From: Bacteroidota bacterium
GTDB taxonomy: Bacteria; Bacteroidota; Bacteroidia; Flavobacteriales; Flavobacteriaceae
Reading direction: 5' to 3'
Assembly: GCA_947447375.1 (NCBI GenBank)
Contig: CANFJB010000011.1
Coordinates: 1-64,000 of the forward strand
Length of the DNA stretch: 64,000 bases
Shown: positions 52,145 through 60,124 of the stretch, in pieces
How the letters are laid out: each line of letters opens with the position of its first letter
How positions within the stretch are numbered: position 1 is the stretch's first letter
The notes under the pieces: model-generated
What the model saw: only the letters and a program-made list of their open reading frames with translations
The model's database searches: none
Told to the model about the DNA's origin: nothing
Position numbers and translations under genes: made by a program

Positions 52145-53410
52145 CTATTCTGAAAATTGGATATATAGCAAAGCAATGGCTGCAATCGACATAATTATTA
52201 AGGCCGAAAAACCCAGAAAATTAGACAGCTTGCCATTTACATTAGTGCCCATAATTTTCTTATTATTTGAAATATGCAGGATGATTGCAATTAAGACTGG
52301 AGCAGTTAATCCGTAGAGAATTGCAGTGTAAATTAGAGATTGAATTGGGCTTATGCCAATATAATTCATTGACAAACCTAAAATTAAGGAAATGGCAATA
52401 ATTACATAAAACCCTTTGGCTTCATGGAATTTTTTATCTAGACCTTGTTCCCAGCCAAAAGTTTCAGAGAAAATATAGGAAATAGAACCGCTTAAAACAG
52501 GAATTGCAATTAAACCAGTTCCAATTACACCAATCGCAAAAAGTAAGTAGGCTAAATTTCCTGCTATTGGTTTCAAAGCCATTGCTGCTTGTTCGACGGT
52601 ATCAATTTGATGAATACCACTATTATATAATACAGTTCCGGTTGTTAAAATGATAAAATACATTACAAAACCTGAAACGGTCATTCCAAAATCAACATCC
52701 TGATTAATTTCATGAATGATTTTTTTATTGACCATTATGTGCTTTCTATTTTTCATTTCCTCAACTTCCACTGAAGCTTGCCAAAAGAACAAATAAGGAG
52801 AAATGGTTGTTCCTAAAATCCCCACAATTATTGCTATGAAGTTTTTATCAAATTTAATTGTAGGAATAAAAGTTGCTTTAGCAATAGCTACAAAATCCTG
52901 TTTGTATAAAAAAGGAACAATAAAATAGACAAGCATAACGATGCATAAATATTTTAAAACGGAAGCTATTTTTTGATAAGGCAAATAGATAATTAATCCT
53001 AGGAGAATTATGGTGAATACAACACTAAAATAATTGGCTTCAATATTTGGAAAAAGAAGGTTTCCCACAGCGCCCATACCTGCGATATCAGCACCGATAT
53101 TCATTATTATAGCTGGAAAACTAAACAATAACATTAAATACAAAATGGGTCTGGGATAGTGTTTTTTTAATGTTCCGGTTAAACCTTGAGAAGTTACAAG
53201 ACCAATTCTAGCACACATTTGTTGGATTGCGGCCATTAACGGAAAAGCGATTATTGCGGTCCATAATGTTGACAGTCCAAAGGCAGCACCAGCTTGAGAA
53301 TAAGTTGCAATTCCTGAAGGATCATCATCACTTGCTCCAGTTACCAATCCAGGGCCAATTTTTTTCCAATTATTGGTGAGCTTTGATAGCATTGATTTCT
53401 TTTGAGTCAT
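52145..53410 (-). CDS. NRAMP-related divalent metal transporter with altered metal site
   Basis: A 421-residue inner-membrane protein with 11 predicted helices of the LeuT-fold SLC11/NRAMP family. The ATG at 53410 (MTQKKSMLSKLTNNWKKIGP) is preferred; the longer frame would start with a TTG at 53446 lying inside a -7 promoter element. The canonical TM1 motif DPGN is DPSG here (D30-P-S-G33), and the TM6 motif MPH is SPY (S204-P-Y206, in LGTTISPYLFFWQ). Thus the Met ligand for Mn/Fe is missing and Asn is replaced by Gly. Such NRAMP-related proteins include Mg or other hard-metal transporters, so Mn/Fe transport should not be assumed. No metal regulator is adjacent. Confidence 0.88.
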   Translation of the reverse strand: MTQKKSMLSKLTNNWKKIGPGLVTGASDDDPSGIATYSQAGAAFGLSTLWTAIIAFPLMAAIQQMCARIGLVTSQGLTGTLKKHYPRPILYLMLLFSFPAIIMNIGADIAGMGAVGNLLFPNIEANYFSVVFTIILLGLIIYLPYQKIASVLKYLCIVMLVYFIVPFLYKQDFVAIAKATFIPTIKFDKNFIAIIVGILGTTISPYLFFWQASVEVEEMKNRKHIMVNKKIIHEINQDVDFGMTVSGFVMYFIILTTGTVLYNSGIHQIDTVEQAAMALKPIAGNLAYLLFAIGVIGTGLIAIPVLSGSISYIFSETFGWEQGLDKKFHEAKGFYVIIAISLILGLSMNYIGISPIQSLIYTAILYGLTAPVLIAIILHISNNKKIMGTNVNGKLSNFLGFSALIIMSIAAIALLYIQFSE

Positions 53411-53443
53411 ATTAAAATAATTTTGAATGTTATCCAACTTTAT

Positions 53444-53451
53444 CAAAGATA
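53444..53451 (-). promoter_or_regulatory. Putative -7 element (TATCTTTG) for the NRAMP-related gene
   Basis: The minus-strand exact TAnnTTTG match overlaps the upstream TTG start candidate and would give a leader of about 27 nt before the ATG at 53410. Confidence 0.5.
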
Positions 53452-53533
53452 CGAAACAATTTGAGGATGTTGAAAGTTTTATTCAATCGGTGTTTGTTAA
53501 ATTTATCCGAAACTTATTCAACATATTAATATT

Positions 53534-54406
53534 CTATTGCCCAATTTTTTTTCTTAATCCAAAAAGGTAGAATGAGAAAATTGAAAATAAAAACCCAATA
53601 AGGATAATAATATAGTTCATTGGTTTTTCAATTGTAAGTGACATTCTGATTAAAATGGTTGTTATAATAAAGCTGGCATTTCTAAAAATGGTAAAAAACG
53701 AGAAATGATAGGTAAATGAAATAATCAATAATAATACATCTACAAAAATCATAATAGAGAAAAAATCGGAATAGAAAACAGCGTTTGAATTGGGATAATT
53801 TTTACCAATTTGTAAAGCAATTATCATGTCAGAACCCCAATTGTAAAAACTACTAATGCTTAACAATAATAAAATTACGATCATCCCCAAGGAGACCATT
53901 TTTTTAATGTTTATAAAATTATTAAGCTGATTAACAACTTCTGCTTTTCCATTATTTTGATATATTTTATAGTATAAAATGGTCAAACTAAGCATTACTA
54001 ATGCAGCGCAGAGATCGTACATCAAACTTATAAAATCGGGATTATAAATGTTAATCGAGTTTTTTAAATCAAGTTCTGCAATATCGTGAAAGAAACTCCG
54101 AAGCGTGATTAACGTAATTACTTCAAATTGTTTTCCTACGAATTCAGAAATCGATTTTGGAATAATTATAACTAATAGAAAAACTTCATAAAGCAAAATG
54201 AAACTAAACGGGGTGTAAATAGCTTTAAGGTAACTGTGCTGAAAATTTCGGAAAAATAAAAAATTGTTACCTAAAAATATTAGAGCTAGATGCAGTAAAA
54301 AAGAAAAAACAGCTACACGAAGAATAACTAATTCTATTTTACGTATGTTCTTTGAACTGAAATAAGTGTCGAAGTAATTGCCTAAAATAACTATAATATT
54401 ATTCAT
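53534..54406 (-). CDS. Polytopic membrane protein of unknown function
   Basis: A 290-residue protein with about seven predicted helices. Notable conserved-looking parts are the loop SISEFVGKQFEVITLITLRSFFHDIAELD (after the second helix), a second loop with NIYNPDFISLMYDLCAALV, and FTIFRNASFIITTILIRMSLT near the C terminus, which loosely echo each other as possible internal repeats. I do not recognise the family. It is monocistronic, in an AT-rich region between the NRAMP-related transporter and lpd2, and its function cannot be inferred. Confidence 0.7.
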   Translation of the reverse strand: MNNIIVILGNYFDTYFSSKNIRKIELVILRVAVFSFLLHLALIFLGNNFLFFRNFQHSYLKAIYTPFSFILLYEVFLLVIIIPKSISEFVGKQFEVITLITLRSFFHDIAELDLKNSINIYNPDFISLMYDLCAALVMLSLTILYYKIYQNNGKAEVVNQLNNFINIKKMVSLGMIVILLLLSISSFYNWGSDMIIALQIGKNYPNSNAVFYSDFFSIMIFVDVLLLIISFTYHFSFFTIFRNASFIITTILIRMSLTIEKPMNYIIILIGFLFSIFSFYLFGLRKKIGQ

Positions 54407-54520
54407 AAATTCTAAGAGTTTAATGATTTATAACTTTTTGAATTTGTGGCGCTTAAACTAATTTTTTGGGATTATTTTATTCACAAATGTATATTATTTA
54501 TTTTGATTCTATTCAATAAA

Positions 54521-54565
54521 AAATAAATAAAAAAAATCCGTTTTGAGTTCACAAAACGGATTGAT
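54521..54565 (-). terminator. Terminator of the second lpd gene
   Basis: A perfect 11-bp stem AATCCGTTTTG (54535-54545) with CAAAACGGATT (54552-54562) and a 6-nt loop. The A-run to its left becomes the U-run of the minus-strand lpd transcript. Confidence 0.88.
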
Positions 54566-54583
54566 ATACTTCTTAGTTATTTT

Positions 54584-55972
54584 TTACAAGTGAATTACTT
54601 CACCATAAGCGTCAGCAACAGCTTCCATAACCGCCTCACTCATTGTTGGGTGTGGGTGAATCGCTTTTAGAATTTCATGACCAGTAGTTTCTAATTTTCT
54701 AGCTACAACTGCTTCGGCAATCATGTCTGTAACACCAGCTCCAATCATATGGCAACCCAACCATTCTCCATATTTCGCATCGAATATTACTTTTACAAAT
54801 CCGTCAGGAGTTCCTGAAGCTTTTGCTTTTCCTGAAGCAGTGAAAGGGAATTTTCCGATTTTTAAATCGTAACCTTTTTCTTTAGCTTGTTTTTCAGTCA
54901 ATCCTACTGATGCAATTTCTGGAGTTGCATACGTACAACCTGGTATATTTCCATAATCGATAGGATCTACGTGCAATCCTGCGATTTTTTCTACACAAGT
55001 GATTCCTTCAGCAGAAGCAACGTGTGCCAATGCTGGTCCCGGAACTACATCCCCGATAGCATAATACCCTGGAATGTTAGTTTGGTAGAAATCATTTACA
55101 ATAATTTTATCTCTATCAGTGGCAATCCCCACTTCTTCTAATCCAATATTTTCAAGGTTGGTTTTAATTCCAACAGCCGAAAGTAAAATATCAGCTTCTA
55201 GAATTTCTTCACCTTTTGCTGTTTTTACATAGGCTTTTACACCAGCTCCAGAAGTATCAATCTTTTCTACAGAAGAGTTAGTCATAATAGTAACTCCAGC
55301 TTTTTTCATTGATCGTTCCATTTGTTTAGAAATGTCTTCGTCTTCTAAAGGAACAATATTTGGTAGGAATTCAACGATAGTTACATCGGTTCCCATTGCG
55401 TTATAAAAGTGTGCAAATTCTACTCCAATAGCGCCAGAACCTACTACAATCATTGATTTTGGTTGTGTTGCTAAAGTCATTGCTAGTCGGTATCCAATTA
55501 CTTTTACACCATCTTGTGGCAAGTTTGGCAATTCACGTGAACGAGCACCAGTTGCAATAATAATATGATCGGCATCGTAATCAGTAACTTTACCATCAGC
55601 AGCGGTAACAGCAACTTTTTTTCCAGGTTTCATTTTACCAAAACCATCAATTACATCAATTTTATTTTTTTTCATTAGGAATTGAACACCTTTGCTCATT
55701 CCGTCAGCAATTCCTCGGCTACGACCTACAACTGCTGTAAAATCTTTATCAAATGAAGAAACCGACAAACCGTAATCAGAAGCGTGTTTAAGATAATCAA
55801 AAACTTGTGCCGATTTTAGTAATGCTTTTGTTGGAATACATCCCCAATTCAAGCAAACTCCACCTAAGTTTTCTTTTTCGATAACGGCAACTTTAAAACC
55901 CAATTGTGAGGCTCTAATTGCTGTTACATATCCTCCAGGTCCACTTCCTAAAACTATTACATCGTATTTCAT
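54584..55972 (-). CDS. lpdA: Dihydrolipoyl dehydrogenase (E3), paralogue 2
   Basis: A 462-residue FAD disulfide oxidoreductase, paralogous to the one at 2306. FAD fold VLGSGPGGYVTAI (7-19), redox cysteines C40/C45 in GGVCLNWGCIPTKALL, NAD fold IVVGSGAIGVEFAHFYNAMG, FAD motif YAIGDVVPGPALAHVA, and the catalytic His-Glu pair H441/E446 in HPHPTMSE. The active-site variant VCLNWGC is the form usually seen with pyruvate dehydrogenase E3, while the other copy has TCLNVGC, so each may serve a different 2-oxoacid complex. Monocistronic, with its own terminator and promoter candidate. Confidence 0.95.
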   Translation of the reverse strand: MKYDVIVLGSGPGGYVTAIRASQLGFKVAVIEKENLGGVCLNWGCIPTKALLKSAQVFDYLKHASDYGLSVSSFDKDFTAVVGRSRGIADGMSKGVQFLMKKNKIDVIDGFGKMKPGKKVAVTAADGKVTDYDADHIIIATGARSRELPNLPQDGVKVIGYRLAMTLATQPKSMIVVGSGAIGVEFAHFYNAMGTDVTIVEFLPNIVPLEDEDISKQMERSMKKAGVTIMTNSSVEKIDTSGAGVKAYVKTAKGEEILEADILLSAVGIKTNLENIGLEEVGIATDRDKIIVNDFYQTNIPGYYAIGDVVPGPALAHVASAEGITCVEKIAGLHVDPIDYGNIPGCTYATPEIASVGLTEKQAKEKGYDLKIGKFPFTASGKAKASGTPDGFVKVIFDAKYGEWLGCHMIGAGVTDMIAEAVVARKLETTGHEILKAIHPHPTMSEAVMEAVADAYGEVIHL

Positions 55973-56009
55973 TTTTCTAATTTATTTAATTATGGTAAAA
56001 AAGCTGTCG

Positions 56010-56017
56010 CAAATTTA
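56010..56017 (-). promoter_or_regulatory. Putative -7 element (TAAATTTG) for lpd paralogue 2
   Basis: The minus-strand exact TAnnTTTG match lies 38-45 bp before the ATG, with an expected leader of about 31 nt. Confidence 0.45.
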
Positions 56018-56080
56018 TGAATTAATTTTTATTTGATAATAGGAAAACTACAATTAGTTGACCAATTTTATAATGTCAAT

Positions 56081-57835
56081 TTAAGAGTTTAAAATGAACT
56101 GAGAATCGTATAAATTTTTATAGAAACCGGAGGCTACATTTAATAATTCTTGATGCGTTCCTTGCTCCACAATGAGTCCTTTGTCCATTACTACAATTTT
56201 ATCTGCATTTATGATTGTTGCCAAACGGTGCGCGATGATTATTGAAGTTCTCCCTTTAGTGATTTTTTCGGTAGCTTTTTGAATTAATTCTTCAGAATAC
56301 ATGTCGATGGATGAGGTAGCTTCGTCTAAAATTAATATACTTGGATTACTAACATAAGCTCGTAAAAATGCAATTAATTGGCGTTGCCCCGACGATAACA
56401 TTACGCCTCGCTCTTTTACATTGTAGTCGTAACCACCGGGCAAACTATTAATAAATTCGTGGACTCCGATTTTTTTGGCTGCAGCCAATACTTGCTCGCG
56501 AGTAATTTCAGGGTTGTTGAGCGTGATATTGTTTAATATCGTGTCGGCAAATAGGAAAACATCTTGCAAAACTACTGCAATTTGTTTTCTAAGGGAATCC
56601 AAAGTATAGTCGTGAATATTCTGGTTATCGATGTAAATGGTTCCGCTATTGATTTCGTAAAAACGATTTAGCAAATTGATAATGGTCGTTTTTCCAGCTC
56701 CTGTTGCTCCAACAATGGCGATTGTTTGCCCGGGCTGAACACTTAAATTGATTCCTTTTATGACTTCTTCATTGTCAATATAACTGAACTTCACCTCTTT
56801 AAATTCGATTGCTCCTTTAAATGTTGGCGCTTCAATAGTTCCAATGTCTTGGATGTGTTCTTTAGTATCTAATATTTCAAAAACACGATTTGCTGAGATC
56901 ATTCCCATTTGCATTTCGTTGAATTTATCGGCAATTTGTCGCAATGGATTAAATAACATTCCGATGTACATTGTGTAAGAAAAAATATCTCCAAAGGTAG
57001 TTGTCGTATCACCGTCTAATATCCTGAAACCACCATAAAGAACGATAAATCCTAAAGTTAAAGAAGAAATAATATCGGCAATTGGGAAAAAAATCGAGTT
57101 GTAAAGAATGGTTTTTACCCAAGCATTTTTATGTTTGTTATTAATTTCTTTAAATTTTTCATATTCAATATTTTCTCTATTGAAAAGTTGAACGATTTTC
57201 ATTCCTGTAACACGCTCTTGCACAAACGTATTAAGGTTGGCTATTTGATTTCTTACTTCTTCAAATGTAACTTGCATTTTGCGTTGGAAAATTCGAGTTA
57301 CAAATACCAAAATTGGCATTGCAATGAATACAATAATTGTAAGTTTCCAATTTTCTTTTAGCATGAAAAATAGAATCACAATCATTTTTAATAAGTCACT
57401 TGCAATCATAAATAGCCCTTGACTGAAAATTTTCGCAATGGATTCCATATCGGAAACCGACCTAGTAATTAATTGACCAACGGGAGCGGTATCGTAATAT
57501 TTCATTTTGAAACTCAACATGTGTTTGAAGAGTTTTACACGAACGTCCTTTACAATATCTTGTCCAAGCCAATTCGCCCAGTAAACAAAGAAGAAATTGG
57601 AAAGTACTTCAAGAATAAGTACGATTCCCATTAATGTTACGTACCATAAAAGACCAACCTGATCGTGTGTTTTTATGTAATCATCGACGGTTAATTTTAA
57701 TAAATAAGGTCGTAAGGCAGCAAAAACTGACAAGAATATTGCAAATAAAATCACGCTATTAAATCTCCATTTATAGGGTTTAGCGTATTTTAATATCCTT
57801 TTAAAAACAATGGTATCGAATGCTTTTGCTTTCAT
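56081..57835 (-). CDS. ABC exporter, fused permease-ATPase (MdlB-like)
   Basis: A 584-residue half-transporter, probably homodimeric. Six helices in about 20-310, then the nucleotide-binding domain with Walker A IVGATGAGKTTIINLL, Q-loop IAVVLQDVFLFADT, signature LSSGQRQLIAFLRA (LSSGQ instead of the usual LSGGQ), Walker B SILILDEATSSIDMYSE with an intact catalytic Glu, and switch SIIIAHRLATI. The architecture matches multidrug/lipid exporters of the MsbA/MdlB class, but the substrate is unknown. It follows truA by 43 bp on the same strand, so co-transcription is likely. Confidence 0.88.
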   Translation of the reverse strand: MKAKAFDTIVFKRILKYAKPYKWRFNSVILFAIFLSVFAALRPYLLKLTVDDYIKTHDQVGLLWYVTLMGIVLILEVLSNFFFVYWANWLGQDIVKDVRVKLFKHMLSFKMKYYDTAPVGQLITRSVSDMESIAKIFSQGLFMIASDLLKMIVILFFMLKENWKLTIIVFIAMPILVFVTRIFQRKMQVTFEEVRNQIANLNTFVQERVTGMKIVQLFNRENIEYEKFKEINNKHKNAWVKTILYNSIFFPIADIISSLTLGFIVLYGGFRILDGDTTTTFGDIFSYTMYIGMLFNPLRQIADKFNEMQMGMISANRVFEILDTKEHIQDIGTIEAPTFKGAIEFKEVKFSYIDNEEVIKGINLSVQPGQTIAIVGATGAGKTTIINLLNRFYEINSGTIYIDNQNIHDYTLDSLRKQIAVVLQDVFLFADTILNNITLNNPEITREQVLAAAKKIGVHEFINSLPGGYDYNVKERGVMLSSGQRQLIAFLRAYVSNPSILILDEATSSIDMYSEELIQKATEKITKGRTSIIIAHRLATIINADKIVVMDKGLIVEQGTHQELLNVASGFYKNLYDSQFILNS

Positions 57836-57878
57836 ATTATTTTGATAGTGTAACTTCTATTAGTTGATTAAAAAGCAT

Positions 57879-58613
57879 TTATAAATAGTCATAATCTATT
57901 TTAGTTAGAAACAATCCCTGTGCAGGAACTGAAAATCCAGCTTCATTTCTATTTTTATTTTCAATAATGGAATTGAAATCGGAAAGGGTGATTTTATGCA
58001 AACCAACATTCACGAGAGTTCCCACTATTGCACGGACCATATTTCGTAAAAAACGATCGGCAGAAATGGTAAAAATCAATTGGTTGTTTTCTTTTGTCCA
58101 ATAAGCTTGAGAAATAGTACAATTGAAAGTATTGACGTCGGTATTTACTTTTGAAAAACATTGAAAATCGGTGTGATTTAATAATATTTTCGCCGCTAGA
58201 TTCATTAATTCCACATCTAGATTTTGATGGTAATACCAACTTTCTTCTTGAGAGAAAACATCTTTTACAGAAGTTATATAATAATTGTAAGTTCTTTTTT
58301 TGGCATCGAAACGAGCGTGTGCATCGTCATGAACAGGAATTATATCGTAAATCACAATGTCTTTTGGAAGATAGGAATTGAGTTTGTGAAGTACAGAATC
58401 GATTTCAAGAGTAGGAATGTAGTCAAAATGAGCGAACATTTCTTTGGCATGAACTCCAGTGTCGGTTCTTCCTGCACCCATGATATTTATTTCTTCATTT
58501 AGTATTACGGAAAGTGCCTTATTCAAAGTTTCTTGTACAGAAGATGCGTTGGGTTGAACTTGCCAACCGTGGTAATTTGTTCCGTTGTATGCTAATTTTA
58601 TGAAATATCTCAA
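57879..58613 (-). CDS. truA: tRNA pseudouridine(38-40) synthase TruA
   Basis: A 244-residue pseudouridine synthase that modifies U38, U39 and U40 in the tRNA anticodon arm. The start is TTG at 58613 (MRYFIKLAYNGTNYHGWQVQPNASSVQETL), which gives exactly the family N terminus. The catalytic aspartate is in MGAGRTDTGVHAKEMFAHFD. Other blocks: NSYLPKDIVIYDI, HARFDAKKRTYNYYI, and RFLRNMVRAIVGTLVNVG, with AGFSVPAQGLFLTKIDY at the end. Upstream of an ABC exporter gene (43-bp gap); divergent from the YfcE-like gene. Confidence 0.94.
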   Translation of the reverse strand: MRYFIKLAYNGTNYHGWQVQPNASSVQETLNKALSVILNEEINIMGAGRTDTGVHAKEMFAHFDYIPTLEIDSVLHKLNSYLPKDIVIYDIIPVHDDAHARFDAKKRTYNYYITSVKDVFSQEESWYYHQNLDVELMNLAAKILLNHTDFQCFSKVNTDVNTFNCTISQAYWTKENNQLIFTISADRFLRNMVRAIVGTLVNVGLHKITLSDFNSIIENKNRNEAGFSVPAQGLFLTKIDYDYL

Positions 58614-58736
58614 GAGACTTATTTTGAAGTGGTAAAGATACTTATTAATTTTTTCGCAACGAAATTGAAGTCGATCAAAGTTGTTTTAATTATGATTTTT
58701 TATTTGGACTTGGAATGTTTAAATTTACCTCAAAAT

Positions 58737-58807
58737 CCTAGCCCAGATTGAAGTGAAAATCCTGCGCTTTTTAGCGCAGATTGCAACGGAAAGCTGGAAA
58801 TAGCTCC
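58737..58807 (+). repeat. Bipartite structured repeat element, copy 2, in the leader of a phosphoesterase gene
   Basis: The left block GATTGAAGTGAAAATCC (58746-58762) and right block AGATTGCAACGGAAAGC (58778-58794) match those of copy 1 at 240-256 and 293-309 in 14 and 13 of 17 positions. They enclose a perfect TGCGCT-TTTT-AGCGCA hairpin (58763-58778) extended by ATC/GAT. The outer CCAG/CTGG pair also matches by complementarity. The element ends 13 bp before the TTG start of the gene at 58821, so it would lie in its 5' leader. From memory, elements with this bipartite pattern recur in Bacteroidota intergenic DNA, and the known Flavo-1 RNA motif should be compared. Confidence 0.55.
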
Positions 58808-58820
58808 AAAAAAAACAATT

Positions 58821-59315
58821 TTGAAAAAAATATTACTTCTTTCAGATACGCACAGTCATATAGATGATACGATTTTGAAATACGTTAATTTGGCGGATGA
58901 GGTTTGGCATGCGGGCGATATTGGGGATTTGGCAGTGACCGATTCTATTAAAAATTTGAAGCCTTTGCGTGCGGTTTTTGGCAATATTGATGATTATAAA
59001 GCGCGAATGGAATTTCCGTTGCATAACCGATTTATGTGTGAAGGAGTGGATGTTTGGATTACACATATTGGCGGTTATCCAGGAAAATACAATCCGAATA
59101 TTAGGACAGAAATGCAAAATAACCCTCCGAAATTATTCATTTGCGGGCATTCTCATATTTTGAAAGTGATGTTTGATAAAAAGCACAATTTGTTGCATAT
59201 GAATCCTGGAGCTGCTGGAATTAGTGGTTTTCACCAAATGCGAACGATGTTGCGATTTGAAATTGAGGGAGAGAAAATTGCAAATTTGGAAATTGTGGAG
59301 TTAGGGAAGAGGTAA
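58821..59315 (+). CDS. YfcE/MJ0936-type metallophosphoesterase
   Basis: A 164-residue calcineurin-like phosphoesterase starting at TTG (MKKILLLSDTHSHIDD). Metal and catalytic motifs in order: SDTHSH, HAGDIGD, GNIDDY, THIGGYPG, CGHSHILK and MNPGAAGISGF. All ligands of a dimetal site are present. YfcE-type proteins hydrolyse phosphodiesters, including some cyclic nucleotides. The start codon lies just downstream of a structured repeat (58737-58807), which could affect expression. Divergent from truA; followed by a purine-rich tandem repeat. Confidence 0.9.
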   Translation: MKKILLLSDTHSHIDDTILKYVNLADEVWHAGDIGDLAVTDSIKNLKPLRAVFGNIDDYKARMEFPLHNRFMCEGVDVWITHIGGYPGKYNPNIRTEMQNNPPKLFICGHSHILKVMFDKKHNLLHMNPGAAGISGFHQMRTMLRFEIEGEKIANLEIVELGKR

Positions 59316-59408
59316 GAAAAGATAATAGACGAGGAGATGATAGACTGGAAGAGATAAGAAAAGATAATAGATAATAGACGAGGAGATAATAGACAGGAAG
59401 AAGATAGA
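59313..59408. repeat. Purine-rich tandem repeat, two copies of about 45 bp
   Basis: Copy A (59313-59354) and copy B (59355-59408) both read TAAGAAAAGATAATAGA then GACGAGGAGATRATAGAC and GGAAGA. Copy B has an extra 9-base insertion (TAATAGATA-like). The array starts at the stop codon of the phosphoesterase gene, is non-coding and almost all purine on the plus strand. Confidence 0.65.
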
Positions 59409-59464
59409 CTTTTGTGTTTTTTGAGGTAAAAAAAAACAGATTTGCCTATTTTGGTTAAAATAAT

Positions 59465-59503
59465 AACGAAAAAAAACCCAAACTTACGTTCGGGTTTTTC
59501 TTC
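59465..59503 (-). terminator. Terminator of the DUF4293 gene
   Basis: On the minus strand AAACCCGAAC pairs with GTTTGGGTTT (one wobble) around GTAA, followed by U8. The plus-strand counterpart has an A-C mismatch, so it works best for the leftward transcript ending at 59528. Confidence 0.8.
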
Positions 59504-59527
59504 GCATTAATAAACAAGTTTATAGGT

Positions 59528-59941
59528 TTATCGTAAACGGTCAGCAGATTTTACGAGATCTTCATCCTTTTTGATGGCTCTATTGGCCAAAGCCAAGAAA
59601 ACGATAGCAACAATAGGAAGGAACATCCCAATACCTTTCTCTGAAACTTGAACAGTTTCTCCAGATAAATTTAGCGAACGATATACAAATAATCCTAATA
59701 AAATTAAGTTCAATATGATAGTCAATCTGTTTAGAACAAATTGATGCTGTCTTTTTTTGAAATACATTATACTAATTAAAGTTAATGTTGTAGACAATCC
59801 AAAAAGTACAGTATAAAAAGAATCGTTCATGAAATGAAATTCTTTTCCATCACTCATTGTAAATAGTGGAAAAACAAAAGGAAGTGCTCCTAAAATCACT
59901 AATGCAATTAATAAATAGACTGTTTGTATTCTTTGAATCAT
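59528..59941 (-). CDS. DUF4293 family membrane protein
   Basis: A 137-residue protein with four predicted helices (about 5-25, 42-60, 70-88 and 105-122). It starts MIQRIQTVYLLIALVILGALPFVFPLF, the hallmark of the bacteroidete DUF4293 family; function is unknown. The short cytoplasmic C terminus ends in charged RAIKKDEDLVKSADRLR. It is divergent from rho, a neighbourhood that recurs in flavobacteria, but no functional connection is proven. Own promoter and terminator candidates. Confidence 0.82.
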   Translation of the reverse strand: MIQRIQTVYLLIALVILGALPFVFPLFTMSDGKEFHFMNDSFYTVLFGLSTTLTLISIMYFKKRQHQFVLNRLTIILNLILLGLFVYRSLNLSGETVQVSEKGIGMFLPIVAIVFLALANRAIKKDEDLVKSADRLR

Positions 59942-59959
59942 TATTGTAAATTGTTAAAA

Positions 59960-59967
59960 CAAAAATA
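59960..59967 (-). promoter_or_regulatory. Putative -7 element (TATTTTTG) for the DUF4293 gene
   Basis: The minus-strand exact TAnnTTTG match lies 19-26 bp before the start codon, giving a leader of about 12 nt. Confidence 0.45.
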
Positions 59968-60124
59968 TTAATTAAAATTATAAAAAACACTATGATTATT
60001 AATAATATTTTGTATTATTGCATAACAAATACGTAAGTACTTCATCCTTTGGAGATTTCATTTAAAAAAAAATCACACAATCTTTATTTATTATTCCACA
60101 ACAATTAAATTCAAATAACATTTT

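Noticed and set aside
53411-53446. Longer start (TTG at 53446) for the NRAMP-related protein
   Set aside because: The TTG is part of a TATCTTTG promoter element and the extra residues look unlike an NRAMP N terminus.
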